Position numbers and translations under genes: made by a program. Of a stretch of 64,000 nt of DNA, positions 1 through 8,408 are shown piece after piece. The DNA comes from Erythrobacter sp. (GTDB lineage Bacteria; Pseudomonadota; Alphaproteobacteria; Sphingomonadales; Sphingomonadaceae): NCBI RefSeq assembly GCF_030066995.1, contig NZ_JASJAP010000001.1, positions 789,230 through 853,229 of the forward strand, in the 5' to 3' direction. The notes under the pieces were generated by a model. The model ran no database searches, was not told the origin of the DNA, and saw only the letters and a list, made by a program, of their open reading frames with translations. Position 1 is the first letter of the stretch, and each line of letters starts with the position of its first letter.

Positions 1-30
1 GCGAAACGCATAGACATATCTCCCCATAGC

Positions 31-100
31 TGTCCGGAAAGCCAAGTCTGTCCGGATATTTAAGCATTTCGTCCTTGACTTTATATTTGTCCGGACAAAT
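31..100. promoter_or_regulatory. TGTCCGGA operator cluster before the catabolic operon
   Basis: A perfect 16-bp palindrome, ATTTGTCCGGACAAAT, lies at 85-100. Two further TGTCCGGA copies in the same orientation lie at 31-38 and 49-56, 18 bp apart. A TTGACT -35-like hexamer at 75-80 places the palindrome in the promoter spacer, a typical repressor position. The same core recurs at 16788-16797. The likely ligand is the GntR/UTRA protein at 5099-5854; the pairing is inferred, the repeats are seen directly. Confidence 0.7.
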
Positions 101-130
101 TGTGAAGGTAATTTTGGAAGCCACCATCGT

Positions 131-1006
131 ATGGCTGTATCCGTTAAAGGCAAAGGCGATTTTGTGTTCTCAGCTGCGACCCTCCTGTTTGTCCCCGGCT
201 CTCGTTCGGACCGGTTCGCTAAGGCGAAGGCAGGTGGCGCAGACTTGACGGTGATCGACTTGGAAGATGCGGTTGCTGATCAGGACAAGCTAAGCGCGCG
301 TACCGCCGCATTGGCGCAGATCTCTGATGATCGATCTGGCTGGGCGATCCGCATTAATGGTGTCACCACGGCAGCAGGTGTTCGAGACCTGGCGGCTCTG
401 ATCGATGCTGAGACGCTTCCGGGGACTTTGCTCGTCCCCATGGTCGAAAGCGCCGCGGAGATTGATGTGATCAGCGGTGCCCTGGGTGACCGGTGCCCGC
501 AGCTTATTCCGCTGGTCGAGACGCCCAAAGGTCTGCGCCATGCGCTCGACATTGTCGGTCGTGACGCGGTGTCCGCACTGATGTTTGGCGGGGGGGACTT
601 CTCAGGCGAGCTGGGTGTTGAACTCGCATGGGAGCCGCTGCTGGCTGCGCGGCAGCATGTTGTCCTCGCCTGTGCGGAAGCTAAAAAGCCTGCTATCGAT
701 GTGCCCTTCATCCAGCTGGAAAACGAAGTCGGCCTCGCCGAGGAATGTGCAAAAGCGCGCGCGATCGGGTTTGCGGCAAAAGCGGCCATTCATCCTCGGC
801 AAGTGCCCGCAATCGCGTCTGCCTTTGCGCCGAGTGAGGCGGAAGTGGCCGAGGCGCGCGAGGCGCTGGATGCGTATGACGCTGGGGGCGGCAAGGCAAT
901 CCGCTTCAAGGGGCGCATGCTTGAAGCGCCGTTTGTGAAGAATTATCGGGCGGTGCTCGCACGGCATGCCGCTCTCTCGGGGAAGAAGGAAACTGCCCAT
1001 GCGTGA
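131..1006 (+). CDS. HpcH/HpaI-CitE family CoA-ester lyase (citramalyl/malyl-CoA lyase-like)
   Basis: A 291-residue protein of the CitE-like TIM-barrel family, Mg-dependent lyases that split or form beta-hydroxyacyl-CoA thioesters. The family hallmarks are visible: LLFVPGSRSDRFAKA near the N-terminus, VIDLEDAV (metal-binding acidic pair), RINGV, PMVESA, LVETPKGL and FGGGDFSGELG. Length matches CitE/CLYBL-type enzymes. It is the first gene of a co-directional run and overlaps the MaoC gene by 8 bp. With a MaoC hydratase and CoA-transferases next door, cleavage of citramalyl-CoA or a related 3-hydroxyacyl-CoA to acetyl-CoA plus a 2-oxoacid is the best guess; malyl-CoA lyase or a thioesterase variant is possible. 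GGAAG lies 10 bp before ATG. Confidence 0.85.
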   Translation: MAVSVKGKGDFVFSAATLLFVPGSRSDRFAKAKAGGADLTVIDLEDAVADQDKLSARTAALAQISDDRSGWAIRINGVTTAAGVRDLAALIDAETLPGTLLVPMVESAAEIDVISGALGDRCPQLIPLVETPKGLRHALDIVGRDAVSALMFGGGDFSGELGVELAWEPLLAARQHVVLACAEAKKPAIDVPFIQLENEVGLAEECAKARAIGFAAKAAIHPRQVPAIASAFAPSEAEVAEAREALDAYDAGGGKAIRFKGRMLEAPFVKNYRAVLARHAALSGKKETAHA

Positions 1007-1508
1007 TGGTGTTATCGAAGTCGCTCCCGGGCGCTTCCGCGAGGTGCAAGGGCGCTACTTTGAGGATTTTGTCGAAGGACACGTCTACGAGCACCGGCCT
1101 GGACGCACGATTACGGATGCGGACAATGTCTGGTTCACTCTGCTGACCATGAACACCCATCCGGCGCATTTCGACTATGAGCTCTCGAAGGACACCGAGT
1201 TTGGCAAGCCACTCGTAGTCTCACCGTTCACGATTGCTCTGATGACCGGAATGAGCGTGTCGGACACAAGCGGCAAGGCGATCGCCAATCTGGGCTGGGA
1301 CGAGGTGCGAATGACCAAGCCGCTCTTCGTCGGCGATACGCTCTATTGCGAGAGCGAAGTGCTCGAAAAACGCGAGAGCAAAAGCCGCCCCGAACAGGGC
1401 ATCGTTACCTTCAAAACCATCGCCAAAAACCAGCACGGCGACGTTGTCAGCCACTACAAGCGCACCGTACTCGTATGGAAGCGCGGCTTTGGCGGGCTCG
1501 ACGATTAA
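999..1508 (+). CDS. MaoC-family hydratase (mesaconyl/itaconyl-CoA hydratase-like)
   Basis: A 169-residue hot-dog-fold protein of the MaoC/FAS1-dehydratase type, which adds water across an enoyl-CoA double bond. Visible features are the N-terminal YFEDFVEGHVYEHRPGRTI, the hydratase segment FTLLTMNTHPAHFDYELSKDT (catalytic Asp/His region) and the late KPLFVGDTLYCESEV strand. The ATG at 999 overlaps the end of the lyase gene, so translation is probably coupled. The form resembles mesaconyl- or itaconyl-CoA hydratases, which work just upstream of a citramalyl-CoA lyase. The exact substrate cannot be read from sequence. Confidence 0.85.
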   Translation: MRDGVIEVAPGRFREVQGRYFEDFVEGHVYEHRPGRTITDADNVWFTLLTMNTHPAHFDYELSKDTEFGKPLVVSPFTIALMTGMSVSDTSGKAIANLGWDEVRMTKPLFVGDTLYCESEVLEKRESKSRPEQGIVTFKTIAKNQHGDVVSHYKRTVLVWKRGFGGLDD

Positions 1509-1542
1509 TCTATAGACAGATCACTCTAGGGACACCTGAACC

Positions 1543-2730
1543 ATGGCAACCGCAGCTATTCTCGAAAACCAGATCCGCACCATCGATCCCGATGAAGAAC
1601 GCGCCTTCATGGACGCGATCGATCGCTGGCTCGAACGTGAGGTGATCCCGGTTGTTCAGCATCACGATCACGGCGATATCTGGCCCGAGAAACTTGTGGA
1701 CCAAATGGCCGAAATGGGCCTGTTCGGGGCGACGATCGGGCAGGAGTATGGTGGGCTGGGACTGCCCGCGACAACCTATGCCAAGATCGTGATGCGCATC
1801 TCCAGCTATTGGATGGCAATCACGGGTATCTTCAACTCACATCTGATCATGGCCGCCGCTGTCGAGCGGTTCGGGACGACTGAGCAGAAGATGCGTTGGC
1901 TGCCCAAATTTGCGACGGGTGAGGTCCGGGGTGGGCTGGCGCTGACCGAACCCAATGCGGGCACCGATCTGCAGGCGATCCGCACCGTCGCGCGCAAGAA
2001 TGAGAATGGTGACTACGTGCTCAACGGTACCAAGACGTGGATCTCGAATGCGCTGAACGGTCAGGCCTTTGCCCTGCTCGCCAAGACCGATCCCGATGCC
2101 GATCCGCGTTACAAGGGCATGAGCCTATTTATTGCCGACAAGCGCGATGGGCTTTCGACCGGCAAGAAGTTTGACAAGCTTGGTTACAAGTCGATCGATT
2201 CCGCTGAGCTTGTGATGGAGGACTATGTCATCCCCGCCGATCAACTGATTGGCGGTGTGGAAGGGCAGGGCTTCTTCCAGGCGACGGGCGGTCTGGAACT
2301 GGGCCGTATCAATGTTGCCGCGCGCGGAGTTGGTCTGGCCGAAGGCTCGCTGCGGCTTGCGACGGAATATGCGCAGCAGCGTGAGACCATGGGCAAGCCC
2401 ATCGCTCAGCATCAGGCAATCCAATTGAAGCTGGGTGAAATGGTCACCCGTGCCCGCGCGGCACGCCTGCTGACACTCGATGCATCTGAAGCGTACGACA
2501 AGGGTGAGCGCTGCGACAAAGAGGCCGGTATCGCGAAGTATTTCGCTTCAGAAGCGGCCGTCGAAAACAGCCAGGAAGCGATGCGTATCTATGGCGGATA
2601 CTCCTATTCCACGGAGTACGATATCGAGCGCTATTACCGGGACTCGATGCTGATGTGCATCGGTGAGGGCACCAACGAGATGCAGCGGATCATCATCGCC
2701 AATCAGCATATCAAAGAGAACCAGATCTGA
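1543..2730 (+). CDS. Acyl-CoA dehydrogenase
   Basis: A 395-residue FAD-dependent acyl-CoA dehydrogenase of normal length. Signatures: GGLALTEPNAGTDLQAIRT (flavin/substrate loop), LNGTKTWISNALNGQ, and the C-terminal IYGGYSYSTEYDIERYYRD with CIGEGTNEMQR, where the Glu is the usual catalytic base of the short/medium-chain group. It removes two hydrogens from an acyl-CoA and passes electrons to ETF. Placed after a hydratase and lyase and before two CoA-transferases, it could oxidise a succinyl-type (for example methylsuccinyl) CoA ester; that substrate is inferred from context. Confidence 0.9.
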   Translation: MATAAILENQIRTIDPDEERAFMDAIDRWLEREVIPVVQHHDHGDIWPEKLVDQMAEMGLFGATIGQEYGGLGLPATTYAKIVMRISSYWMAITGIFNSHLIMAAAVERFGTTEQKMRWLPKFATGEVRGGLALTEPNAGTDLQAIRTVARKNENGDYVLNGTKTWISNALNGQAFALLAKTDPDADPRYKGMSLFIADKRDGLSTGKKFDKLGYKSIDSAELVMEDYVIPADQLIGGVEGQGFFQATGGLELGRINVAARGVGLAEGSLRLATEYAQQRETMGKPIAQHQAIQLKLGEMVTRARAARLLTLDASEAYDKGERCDKEAGIAKYFASEAAVENSQEAMRIYGGYSYSTEYDIERYYRDSMLMCIGEGTNEMQRIIIANQHIKENQI

Positions 2731-2744
2731 GCGCGGGCGGGCCA

Positions 2745-3962
2745 GTGCATTTCCCGCTCAAAGGCTTCCGGGTTATCAGCGCCGAGCAATATGGCGCGGG
2801 GCCCTATGGCACGATGTTCCTCGCGCAGATGGGCGCAGAGGTGATCAAGATCGAGCCTCCAGGCAAAGTGGGTGAAGACGGCAAGAGACGCGGCGGGGGC
2901 GACACCGCCCGCATGGTTGGCCCGCATTTCCTGCGCGAGAATGAGAGCGTTTATTTCAACGCGTTCAACCTTAACAAGCGCTCCCTGACGCTCGATCTGC
3001 GGACAGATGAGGGGCAGGAAGTGCTGCACAAGCTCGCCGAGAGAAGCGATGCGGTCGCCAACAATATGCGCGGTGATCTGCCTGCGAAGCTTGGGCTCGA
3101 TTACGCCTCGCTCAGCGCAATCAATCCGGCTATCGTGTGCGCGCATCTCTCCGCCTATGGCCGCGACAATGAGCGCGCCAAATGGCCAGGCTATGATTAT
3201 CTGATGCAGGCGGAGGCCGGCTATTGTCAGATGACCGGCGAGCCAGGCGGTGACCCCCAGCGCATGGGCCTTTCGATGGTCGATTTCATCACTGGCACGA
3301 TCTTCTGCATCGGCCTGCTGGGGGCGCTGGTGGATGCTCAGCGGACGGGCAAGGGGCGGGATGTAGACACCGATCTTCTTTCCGCCGCAGTCCATCAAAC
3401 GAGCTACCCCGCGCTTTGGTACATGAACAACGGTGATGAGACTGCGCGCACACCGCGCAGCGCGCATCCGACCGCCACGCCAAGCCAGATGTTCAAGGCG
3501 TCGGATGGGTGGATGTTCGTGATGTGCCAGCTGCCCAAGTTCTGGGACATCCTGACAACGCGCATGGGCCGCGAGGACCTCAAGGACGATCCCCGTTTTG
3601 CAACCAATCCGGATCGCCTCGCCAATCGCGATGCTCTGACGGTGTTGCTCGATGAAGAGTTCGCCAAACAGCCGATGGCGTATTGGCAGGATTTGCTGGC
3701 CGGACATGTGCCGGTTGCTCCAGTCTATGAGTTAGGGGCGGCGCTCGACAATCCATGGCTGCGCACAATCGGGCTGCGCGATGAGGTCGAGCATCCGGAC
3801 AAGGCGGACCTGCAGATCCTCGCGAGCCCGCTGAAATTCGATGGGCAGCGTCCCCCCAATCGCGCGGCGCCTTTGCTCGGAGCCGATAGCGACGCGATCC
3901 TTGAAGACCTGGGCTACGATCCTGACGCGATCGCGAAGATGCGCGCCAGCGGTATCGTCTGA
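2745..3962 (+). CDS. CaiB/BaiF class III CoA-transferase (first copy)
   Basis: A 405-residue family III CoA-transferase, which moves CoA between carboxylic acids through an aspartyl-CoA intermediate. GTG start. Motifs: FRVISAEQYGAGPYGTMFLAQMGAEVIKIEPP at the N-terminus, NLNKRSLTLDLRTDEG, and the active-site segment GYDYLMQAEAG with the conserved Asp. It starts 15 bp after the dehydrogenase gene stops and is followed at 25 bp by a second, divergent family member. Two different CoA-transferases side by side may form a heteromer or act on different acids. Confidence 0.9.
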   Translation: MHFPLKGFRVISAEQYGAGPYGTMFLAQMGAEVIKIEPPGKVGEDGKRRGGGDTARMVGPHFLRENESVYFNAFNLNKRSLTLDLRTDEGQEVLHKLAERSDAVANNMRGDLPAKLGLDYASLSAINPAIVCAHLSAYGRDNERAKWPGYDYLMQAEAGYCQMTGEPGGDPQRMGLSMVDFITGTIFCIGLLGALVDAQRTGKGRDVDTDLLSAAVHQTSYPALWYMNNGDETARTPRSAHPTATPSQMFKASDGWMFVMCQLPKFWDILTTRMGREDLKDDPRFATNPDRLANRDALTVLLDEEFAKQPMAYWQDLLAGHVPVAPVYELGAALDNPWLRTIGLRDEVEHPDKADLQILASPLKFDGQRPPNRAAPLLGADSDAILEDLGYDPDAIAKMRASGIV

Positions 3963-3986
3963 ACGAGAGGTTTCGGGAGGCGCTGC

Positions 3987-5081
3987 ATGGGGAAACTTTC
4001 AGGCATCACCGTTGTCGACCTGTCGCTGTTTTTGCCCGGCCCGATGATGACGGTGATGATGGCCGATCAGGGTGCCAAAGTCATCAAGGTCGAACCCCAG
4101 GCAGGTGATCCCGCGCGCGAACAGGCACCGTTTGATACGTACGGCGGGGAACAGCATTCGGTCTGGTTCGCCAATCTTAATCGCGGCAAATCCTCGGTAG
4201 TTCTCGACCTGAAAAGCGAGCAGGGGAAAGCGCAATTGCGTGAGCTGATCGCCCGCGCGGACGTATTCGTCGAAGGATTTCGGCCTGGCGTAATGAAGCG
4301 TCTCGGTTTCGATTACGACGCCGTCAAAGAGTTGAAATCCGATATCGTCTATTGCTCCATTTCCGCTTTCGGACAGGAAGGCGCGCTCGCCCATCACCCT
4401 GCGCATGATATGGCGGTGCAGGCGCTTGCGGGCTTTCTATCGGTCAATGACGGTCCAGACGGCATGCCTGTTGTACCGGGTGCTCCCAGCGCAGACTTGG
4501 CTGCCGGATTGACCGCGCTGTCATCCGTGTTGATGGCGCTGGTTGGTCGTGATCGCACGGGCGAGGGCGCCTATATAGACTGTGCGATGTTTGACAGCCT
4601 GCTGCCGTGGTGCGTGCACACCGCTGGCAGTGCGATTGCGGGCGGCGAAAGCCCTGTCAGCGCGCGCCAGAGATCACTGGGCGGGGCGGGATTTTATCAG
4701 GTTTATCAAACCAAGGATGGTCGGCATGTGGTGCTGGGCGGACGTGAGATCAAATTCGCCAAAAACCTTCTCACCGCGCTGGGACGGGAGGATTTGCTCC
4801 CCTTTGCCGAAGCACCGGCGGGAGAACAGGGAGCACTGATCGCGTTTCTGCGTGAGACATTCGGCACTCGCACGCGTGATGAATGGGTTGCCTGGTTCGC
4901 GGACAAGGATGTCGCGTTCTCGCCTGTCCTAAACTTCCGCGAGGCGTTGGACGAACCCCATATCGCCGAGCGCGGACTATGGATCGAGGCCGAGGATGGC
5001 GGGCGGCATATCGCACCAGCGGTCCGATTTAGTGGTGAGTCGTGGAGCCCGGGGAAAGTGCCGGGGTTGGGCGAGGGATGA
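3987..5081 (+). CDS. CaiB/BaiF class III CoA-transferase (second copy)
   Basis: A 364-residue family III CoA-transferase. Seen: DLSLFLPGPMMTVMMADQGAKVIKVEPQ, NLNRGKSSVVLDLKSEQGK, GFRPGVMKRLGFDYD, and PAHDMAVQALAGF containing the catalytic Asp position. It is clearly diverged from the copy just upstream (different N-terminus and linker), so it is not a recent duplicate. GGAGG lies a few bases before ATG at 3987. It is the last gene of the first operon, facing the GntR gene tail to tail with a 17-bp gap. Confidence 0.9.
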   Translation: MGKLSGITVVDLSLFLPGPMMTVMMADQGAKVIKVEPQAGDPAREQAPFDTYGGEQHSVWFANLNRGKSSVVLDLKSEQGKAQLRELIARADVFVEGFRPGVMKRLGFDYDAVKELKSDIVYCSISAFGQEGALAHHPAHDMAVQALAGFLSVNDGPDGMPVVPGAPSADLAAGLTALSSVLMALVGRDRTGEGAYIDCAMFDSLLPWCVHTAGSAIAGGESPVSARQRSLGGAGFYQVYQTKDGRHVVLGGREIKFAKNLLTALGREDLLPFAEAPAGEQGALIAFLRETFGTRTRDEWVAWFADKDVAFSPVLNFREALDEPHIAERGLWIEAEDGGRHIAPAVRFSGESWSPGKVPGLGEG

Positions 5082-5098
5082 GAGCTTCGGGGGGGACT

Positions 5099-5854
5099 TC
5101 AGCCGTCGACGTCAATATGCATGGCGTAGGCGAAGCGGTCACCGGGATGGTGGCTGACCGAAATCTCAAAGATATCGCCTTCCGGCGCGTAATAGCACCG
5201 CAGGATCCGCAAGACCGGTTCATTGGCTTCGATCTCCAACGCTTCCGCGACAGCCTCAGTTGCAGGTATCGCCTGAATGTCCTGGGTGATCCTTCCGATC
5301 CGGATGCCCGCCAATTGCTCCAGCTGACTGAAGAGCGTTCCCTTGGCGAGATCAAGTTGAGACAAGGCATCGCTCAGGCGTTCGTGAAAATAGGCGTGCG
5401 TCGCGGCGATCGGCAGAGCGTCCGCCTCGTGGCGCCGCACGCCATGGTAACACGACCACTGGCCCGGGACAGGATCGGCAATCTGTTCGGCGATTTTGGC
5501 CGGAAGTTTGCACGCGCCAAGATGGGCATAGGTGACCTTGCTCCCCGCCGCATATTGCAACAGCTCTCCGACATTGGAGAGCGGCTGATGCAACGCGCCA
5601 CCGCGCGCCGCAGCGGGTTGAACGGTGGTGCCCGACCCACGCTTACGCTGGATCAGCCCCTCGTTTTCAAGCCGGCGCAGCGCTTCGCGCACTGTGTATC
5701 GGCTCACATCGTAGTCGCGACACAGTTGCGTCTCAGTCGGAAAAGGGGAATCCTTGGTGTAGGCCCCCGCAAGGATATCCTCGCGCAATTCACCCGCCAA
5801 TTGCAGATAACGCGGAATCTTGCCGGGCTTTTTTTCAGCGGCTTTGGAAGCCAA
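5099..5854 (-). CDS. GntR-family regulator with UTRA domain (HutC type)
   Basis: A 251-residue transcription factor. Residues about 13-80 form the GntR winged helix (YLQLAGELREDILAGAY, FPTETQLCRDYDVSRYTVREALRRLENEGLIQRKRGSGT). The rest, about 95-250, matches the UTRA ligand-binding fold seen in HutC-type members, ending SHHPGDRFAYAMHIDVDG. It lies between the two catabolic operons, convergent with the first and only 41 bp from the divergent start of the second. It is the natural candidate to bind the TGTCCGGACA palindromes at 85-100 and 16788-16797. The effector is probably a pathway acid or CoA ester; this is inference. Confidence 0.9.
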   Translation of the reverse strand: MASKAAEKKPGKIPRYLQLAGELREDILAGAYTKDSPFPTETQLCRDYDVSRYTVREALRRLENEGLIQRKRGSGTTVQPAAARGGALHQPLSNVGELLQYAAGSKVTYAHLGACKLPAKIAEQIADPVPGQWSCYHGVRRHEADALPIAATHAYFHERLSDALSQLDLAKGTLFSQLEQLAGIRIGRITQDIQAIPATEAVAEALEIEANEPVLRILRCYYAPEGDIFEISVSHHPGDRFAYAMHIDVDG

Positions 5855-5895
5855 GACACGCTCCTGAAAATCTTGGGCAAATCAGGAAGACGTCC

Positions 5896-7125
5896 ATGAG
5901 CGTTCCCTTACTTGCCAGTTTGTCTGAACGATTAGCGCGCCCTGTTTCAAAAAGCGAGCGTGCCGCAGCGCGCCTTCATCTTTTGGACTGGCTTGCCTGC
6001 GTTGCGGGTGCCCGAACCAGCGAGGCGGGAGAATTGGGCGGGGCGATCTCGCTCAAGGGATGGGAGCGCGCGACCTATCTTGGCAACGTGCTGGAGATGG
6101 ACGACGTCCATCGAACTTCGCTGCTTCATCCGGGGCCGGTGATCTGGCCTGCCGCGATGAGTATGAGCAGCGCGGGAATGGATGCCCGCCTGGATGCCGC
6201 CGTGCGCGGATATGAGGCGATGATCGCGATCGGCGCGGCGTTCGATGCGCAGCACTATGCACACTGGCATCCCACCGCGACGATGGGCGTCTTCGGTGCA
6301 TGCGCCGCGTTCGGATCGCTGATCGGGTTCGCGCCGGTCGAATATGCCAACGCGCTCGGCAATGCGGGCTCGGTCGCAGGCGGGGTCTGGCACATGCGGC
6401 ACGACAGCGGGGTGCTGACCAAGCAATGGCACATCCACCACGCCGTGCGCACCGGTCGCGATGCCGCGTTGCATGTCCATTATGGCGCAACGGGGCCGCA
6501 GCGGATCCTAGAGGGACCACAAGGGCTCTTTGCCGCCATGACGTCAGAGCCGGGCGCTCTGGCAGAGAATGGAGACGGTTGGCTGATCCAGACTGTCAGC
6601 TTCAAGCCGTTCGCTGCGTGCCGCCATGCACATCCCGCGATTGATGCGGCGATGGAACTGCGCAAGGCGGGCAAGCTTGAACCACCCTTCCAGGTTGAGA
6701 CCTTCGCCGACGCTTTGACCTTTTGCGACCGGCCTGATCCAGAGACCGAGTTGGAGGCCAAATTCTCGCTCCAGCATTCGATCGCGGTGGTGGCAGATGG
6801 CCGCAAAGCGGAACCCGGAGACTTTACGACCGAAGCCATTGCAGCGCTGGCCGATCTGCGCGGGCAAGTCACCGTCGCCGAAGATCCCGAGATCACCGCC
6901 AGATATCCTGCGCATTTCGGCGCGCGGGTTAATGGCTTTGAGATTGTCGATACGCTGGGTGATCCAGAACGCCCCGTCAGCGAAGACGATATCGTTGCAA
7001 AGATGCACAGCCTCGCGCGGTGGGGCCGCATCGCTGAAGATCAGGCGGCGAGGGCGGTGACGCTGGCGCTCGAAGGGGACGATCCCGCAGCGATCGATGC
7101 GTTGCTGGAGGACTGGATCAGGTGA
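5896..7125 (+). CDS. MmgE/PrpD family protein (first copy)
   Basis: A 409-residue member of the MmgE/PrpD family, which contains 2-methylcitrate dehydratase, cis-aconitate decarboxylase and iminodisuccinate epimerase. Seen: RLHLLDWLACVAGA at the N-terminus, EMDDVHRTSLLHPGPVIWPAA (the conserved D-D-x-H/HPG block), GYEAMIAIGAAFD, HPTATMGVFGACAAFG, and SFKPFAACRHAHPAIDAA (Lys-Pro plus Cys-Arg-His lid region). These are the blocks used to assign the family. It opens the second operon, and its stop overlaps the start of a second family member, suggesting a paired function. The reaction cannot be told from sequence. Confidence 0.85.
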   Translation: MSVPLLASLSERLARPVSKSERAAARLHLLDWLACVAGARTSEAGELGGAISLKGWERATYLGNVLEMDDVHRTSLLHPGPVIWPAAMSMSSAGMDARLDAAVRGYEAMIAIGAAFDAQHYAHWHPTATMGVFGACAAFGSLIGFAPVEYANALGNAGSVAGGVWHMRHDSGVLTKQWHIHHAVRTGRDAALHVHYGATGPQRILEGPQGLFAAMTSEPGALAENGDGWLIQTVSFKPFAACRHAHPAIDAAMELRKAGKLEPPFQVETFADALTFCDRPDPETELEAKFSLQHSIAVVADGRKAEPGDFTTEAIAALADLRGQVTVAEDPEITARYPAHFGARVNGFEIVDTLGDPERPVSEDDIVAKMHSLARWGRIAEDQAARAVTLALEGDDPAAIDALLEDWIR

Positions 7126-8408
7126 CGCCGACAGAAAAGCTTCTCGCCTTTGCGCAAGCGGAACACGTTCTGCCTGGGCCTGTTCGCGCGGATGCTGAGC
7201 GCTTGCTGGGCGACACTCTGGCCGTCGGTGCAGCCGGAGTGAATGCGCCGGGTGCCGATGCGATACTCCTTGCCGCGCAGTCGATGGGGGCGGGCGAGGA
7301 TGCCCGATCTATTGGCACAACCAAGCGACTTCCCGCTCCCGCTGCGGCGTTTGTCAATGGCTACCGTATTCATTGCCTTGAATGGGATGCGGTGCACGAG
7401 CCCGCCGTGGTCCATGCGCTGAGCACTGTGGTGGCCGCGCTTGGAGCAGCGATTGATCGGCGCGGAGGATGTGAGGCGGACGAGGCTCTTATAGCATTGG
7501 CGGTTGGGGTAGACATTGCCTCTGGTCTTGGTCTCGCGGCGAGCAGTCCGTTGCGCTTTTTCAGACCCGCCACCGCTGGGGTGATCGGAGCCACAGCGGC
7601 AGTCGCTCGCATAGACGGTGCGCCGATGGATGATGCGCTGGGCCTCGCCTACTCAAGCGCTGCCGGGACGATGCAGGCGCACGTCGAGGGGCTCGCGACC
7701 CTCCCGTTTCAGATCGCCAACGCGGCTCGCGCGGCTGTAACCGCAAGCGATCTGGCGCGCGCTGGTTTTCCAGGGCCCAAAGACCCGTTGGAGGGTCAGT
7801 TCGGCTATTTCACGCTGTTCGATGAAGGCGAGCTTTCGAGCTACACTGATCGTCTCGGTGATATCTGGTGGATCAGCGAAGTGAGCGTGAAGCCGTTCCC
7901 GAGTGGCAGGGCCAGCCATGCGGCGTTGGGCAAATTACAGGATTTGGCGCTCGATCCTGCTCAGGTGGAGCGGGTTGAGCTTGCCTGCCCGCCCTTGATC
8001 CGGCGCCTTGTTGGCCGCCCATACAAGCCCGAGATGACACCCGCTTATGCGCGGCTCTGTCTCCCGTTTCTTGCCGCGCTGATGCTTACCGATGGTCGAA
8101 TAGACCCGCGCCGCTTTACACCAGATCAGATGGCTGCGCCCGATCTTGCCGAGATTGCGGGCAGGGTGGAACTGGTCGCGGATGGCAATGACGATCCCAA
8201 CGCCCTGTTTCCGCAGGAATTGCGCGTCACAATGAAGGGCGCCAAGACATCAAGCCATAGGATTGCGGCAACGCTCGGCAGTCCGGACAACCCGCTCAAC
8301 CAGGCGCAGACTAGGGCGAAACTCGATCTCGCGCATGAGCTGGCACCTGATGGCCATGACCCGCGCCTTTTCTCTGACCCGCTTGCCTATTTCACGAGGC
8401 CCCGATGA
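7122..8408 (+). CDS. MmgE/PrpD family protein (second copy)
   Basis: A 428-residue MmgE/PrpD relative starting with GTG inside a GTGA overlap with the previous gene. Blocks: RADAERLLGDTLAVGAAG, FVNGYRIHCLEWDAVHEPAVVHALSTVVAA (Asp/His block), LAVGVDIASGLGLA, FRPATAGVIGATAAVA, and VSVKPFPSGRASHAALGKL. It is strongly diverged from the first copy, so an old paralogue or a distinct subunit. The ATGA overlap with the CoA ligase downstream shows the three are translated together. Confidence 0.85.
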   Translation: MTPTEKLLAFAQAEHVLPGPVRADAERLLGDTLAVGAAGVNAPGADAILLAAQSMGAGEDARSIGTTKRLPAPAAAFVNGYRIHCLEWDAVHEPAVVHALSTVVAALGAAIDRRGGCEADEALIALAVGVDIASGLGLAASSPLRFFRPATAGVIGATAAVARIDGAPMDDALGLAYSSAAGTMQAHVEGLATLPFQIANAARAAVTASDLARAGFPGPKDPLEGQFGYFTLFDEGELSSYTDRLGDIWWISEVSVKPFPSGRASHAALGKLQDLALDPAQVERVELACPPLIRRLVGRPYKPEMTPAYARLCLPFLAALMLTDGRIDPRRFTPDQMAAPDLAEIAGRVELVADGNDDPNALFPQELRVTMKGAKTSSHRIAATLGSPDNPLNQAQTRAKLDLAHELAPDGHDPRLFSDPLAYFTRPR

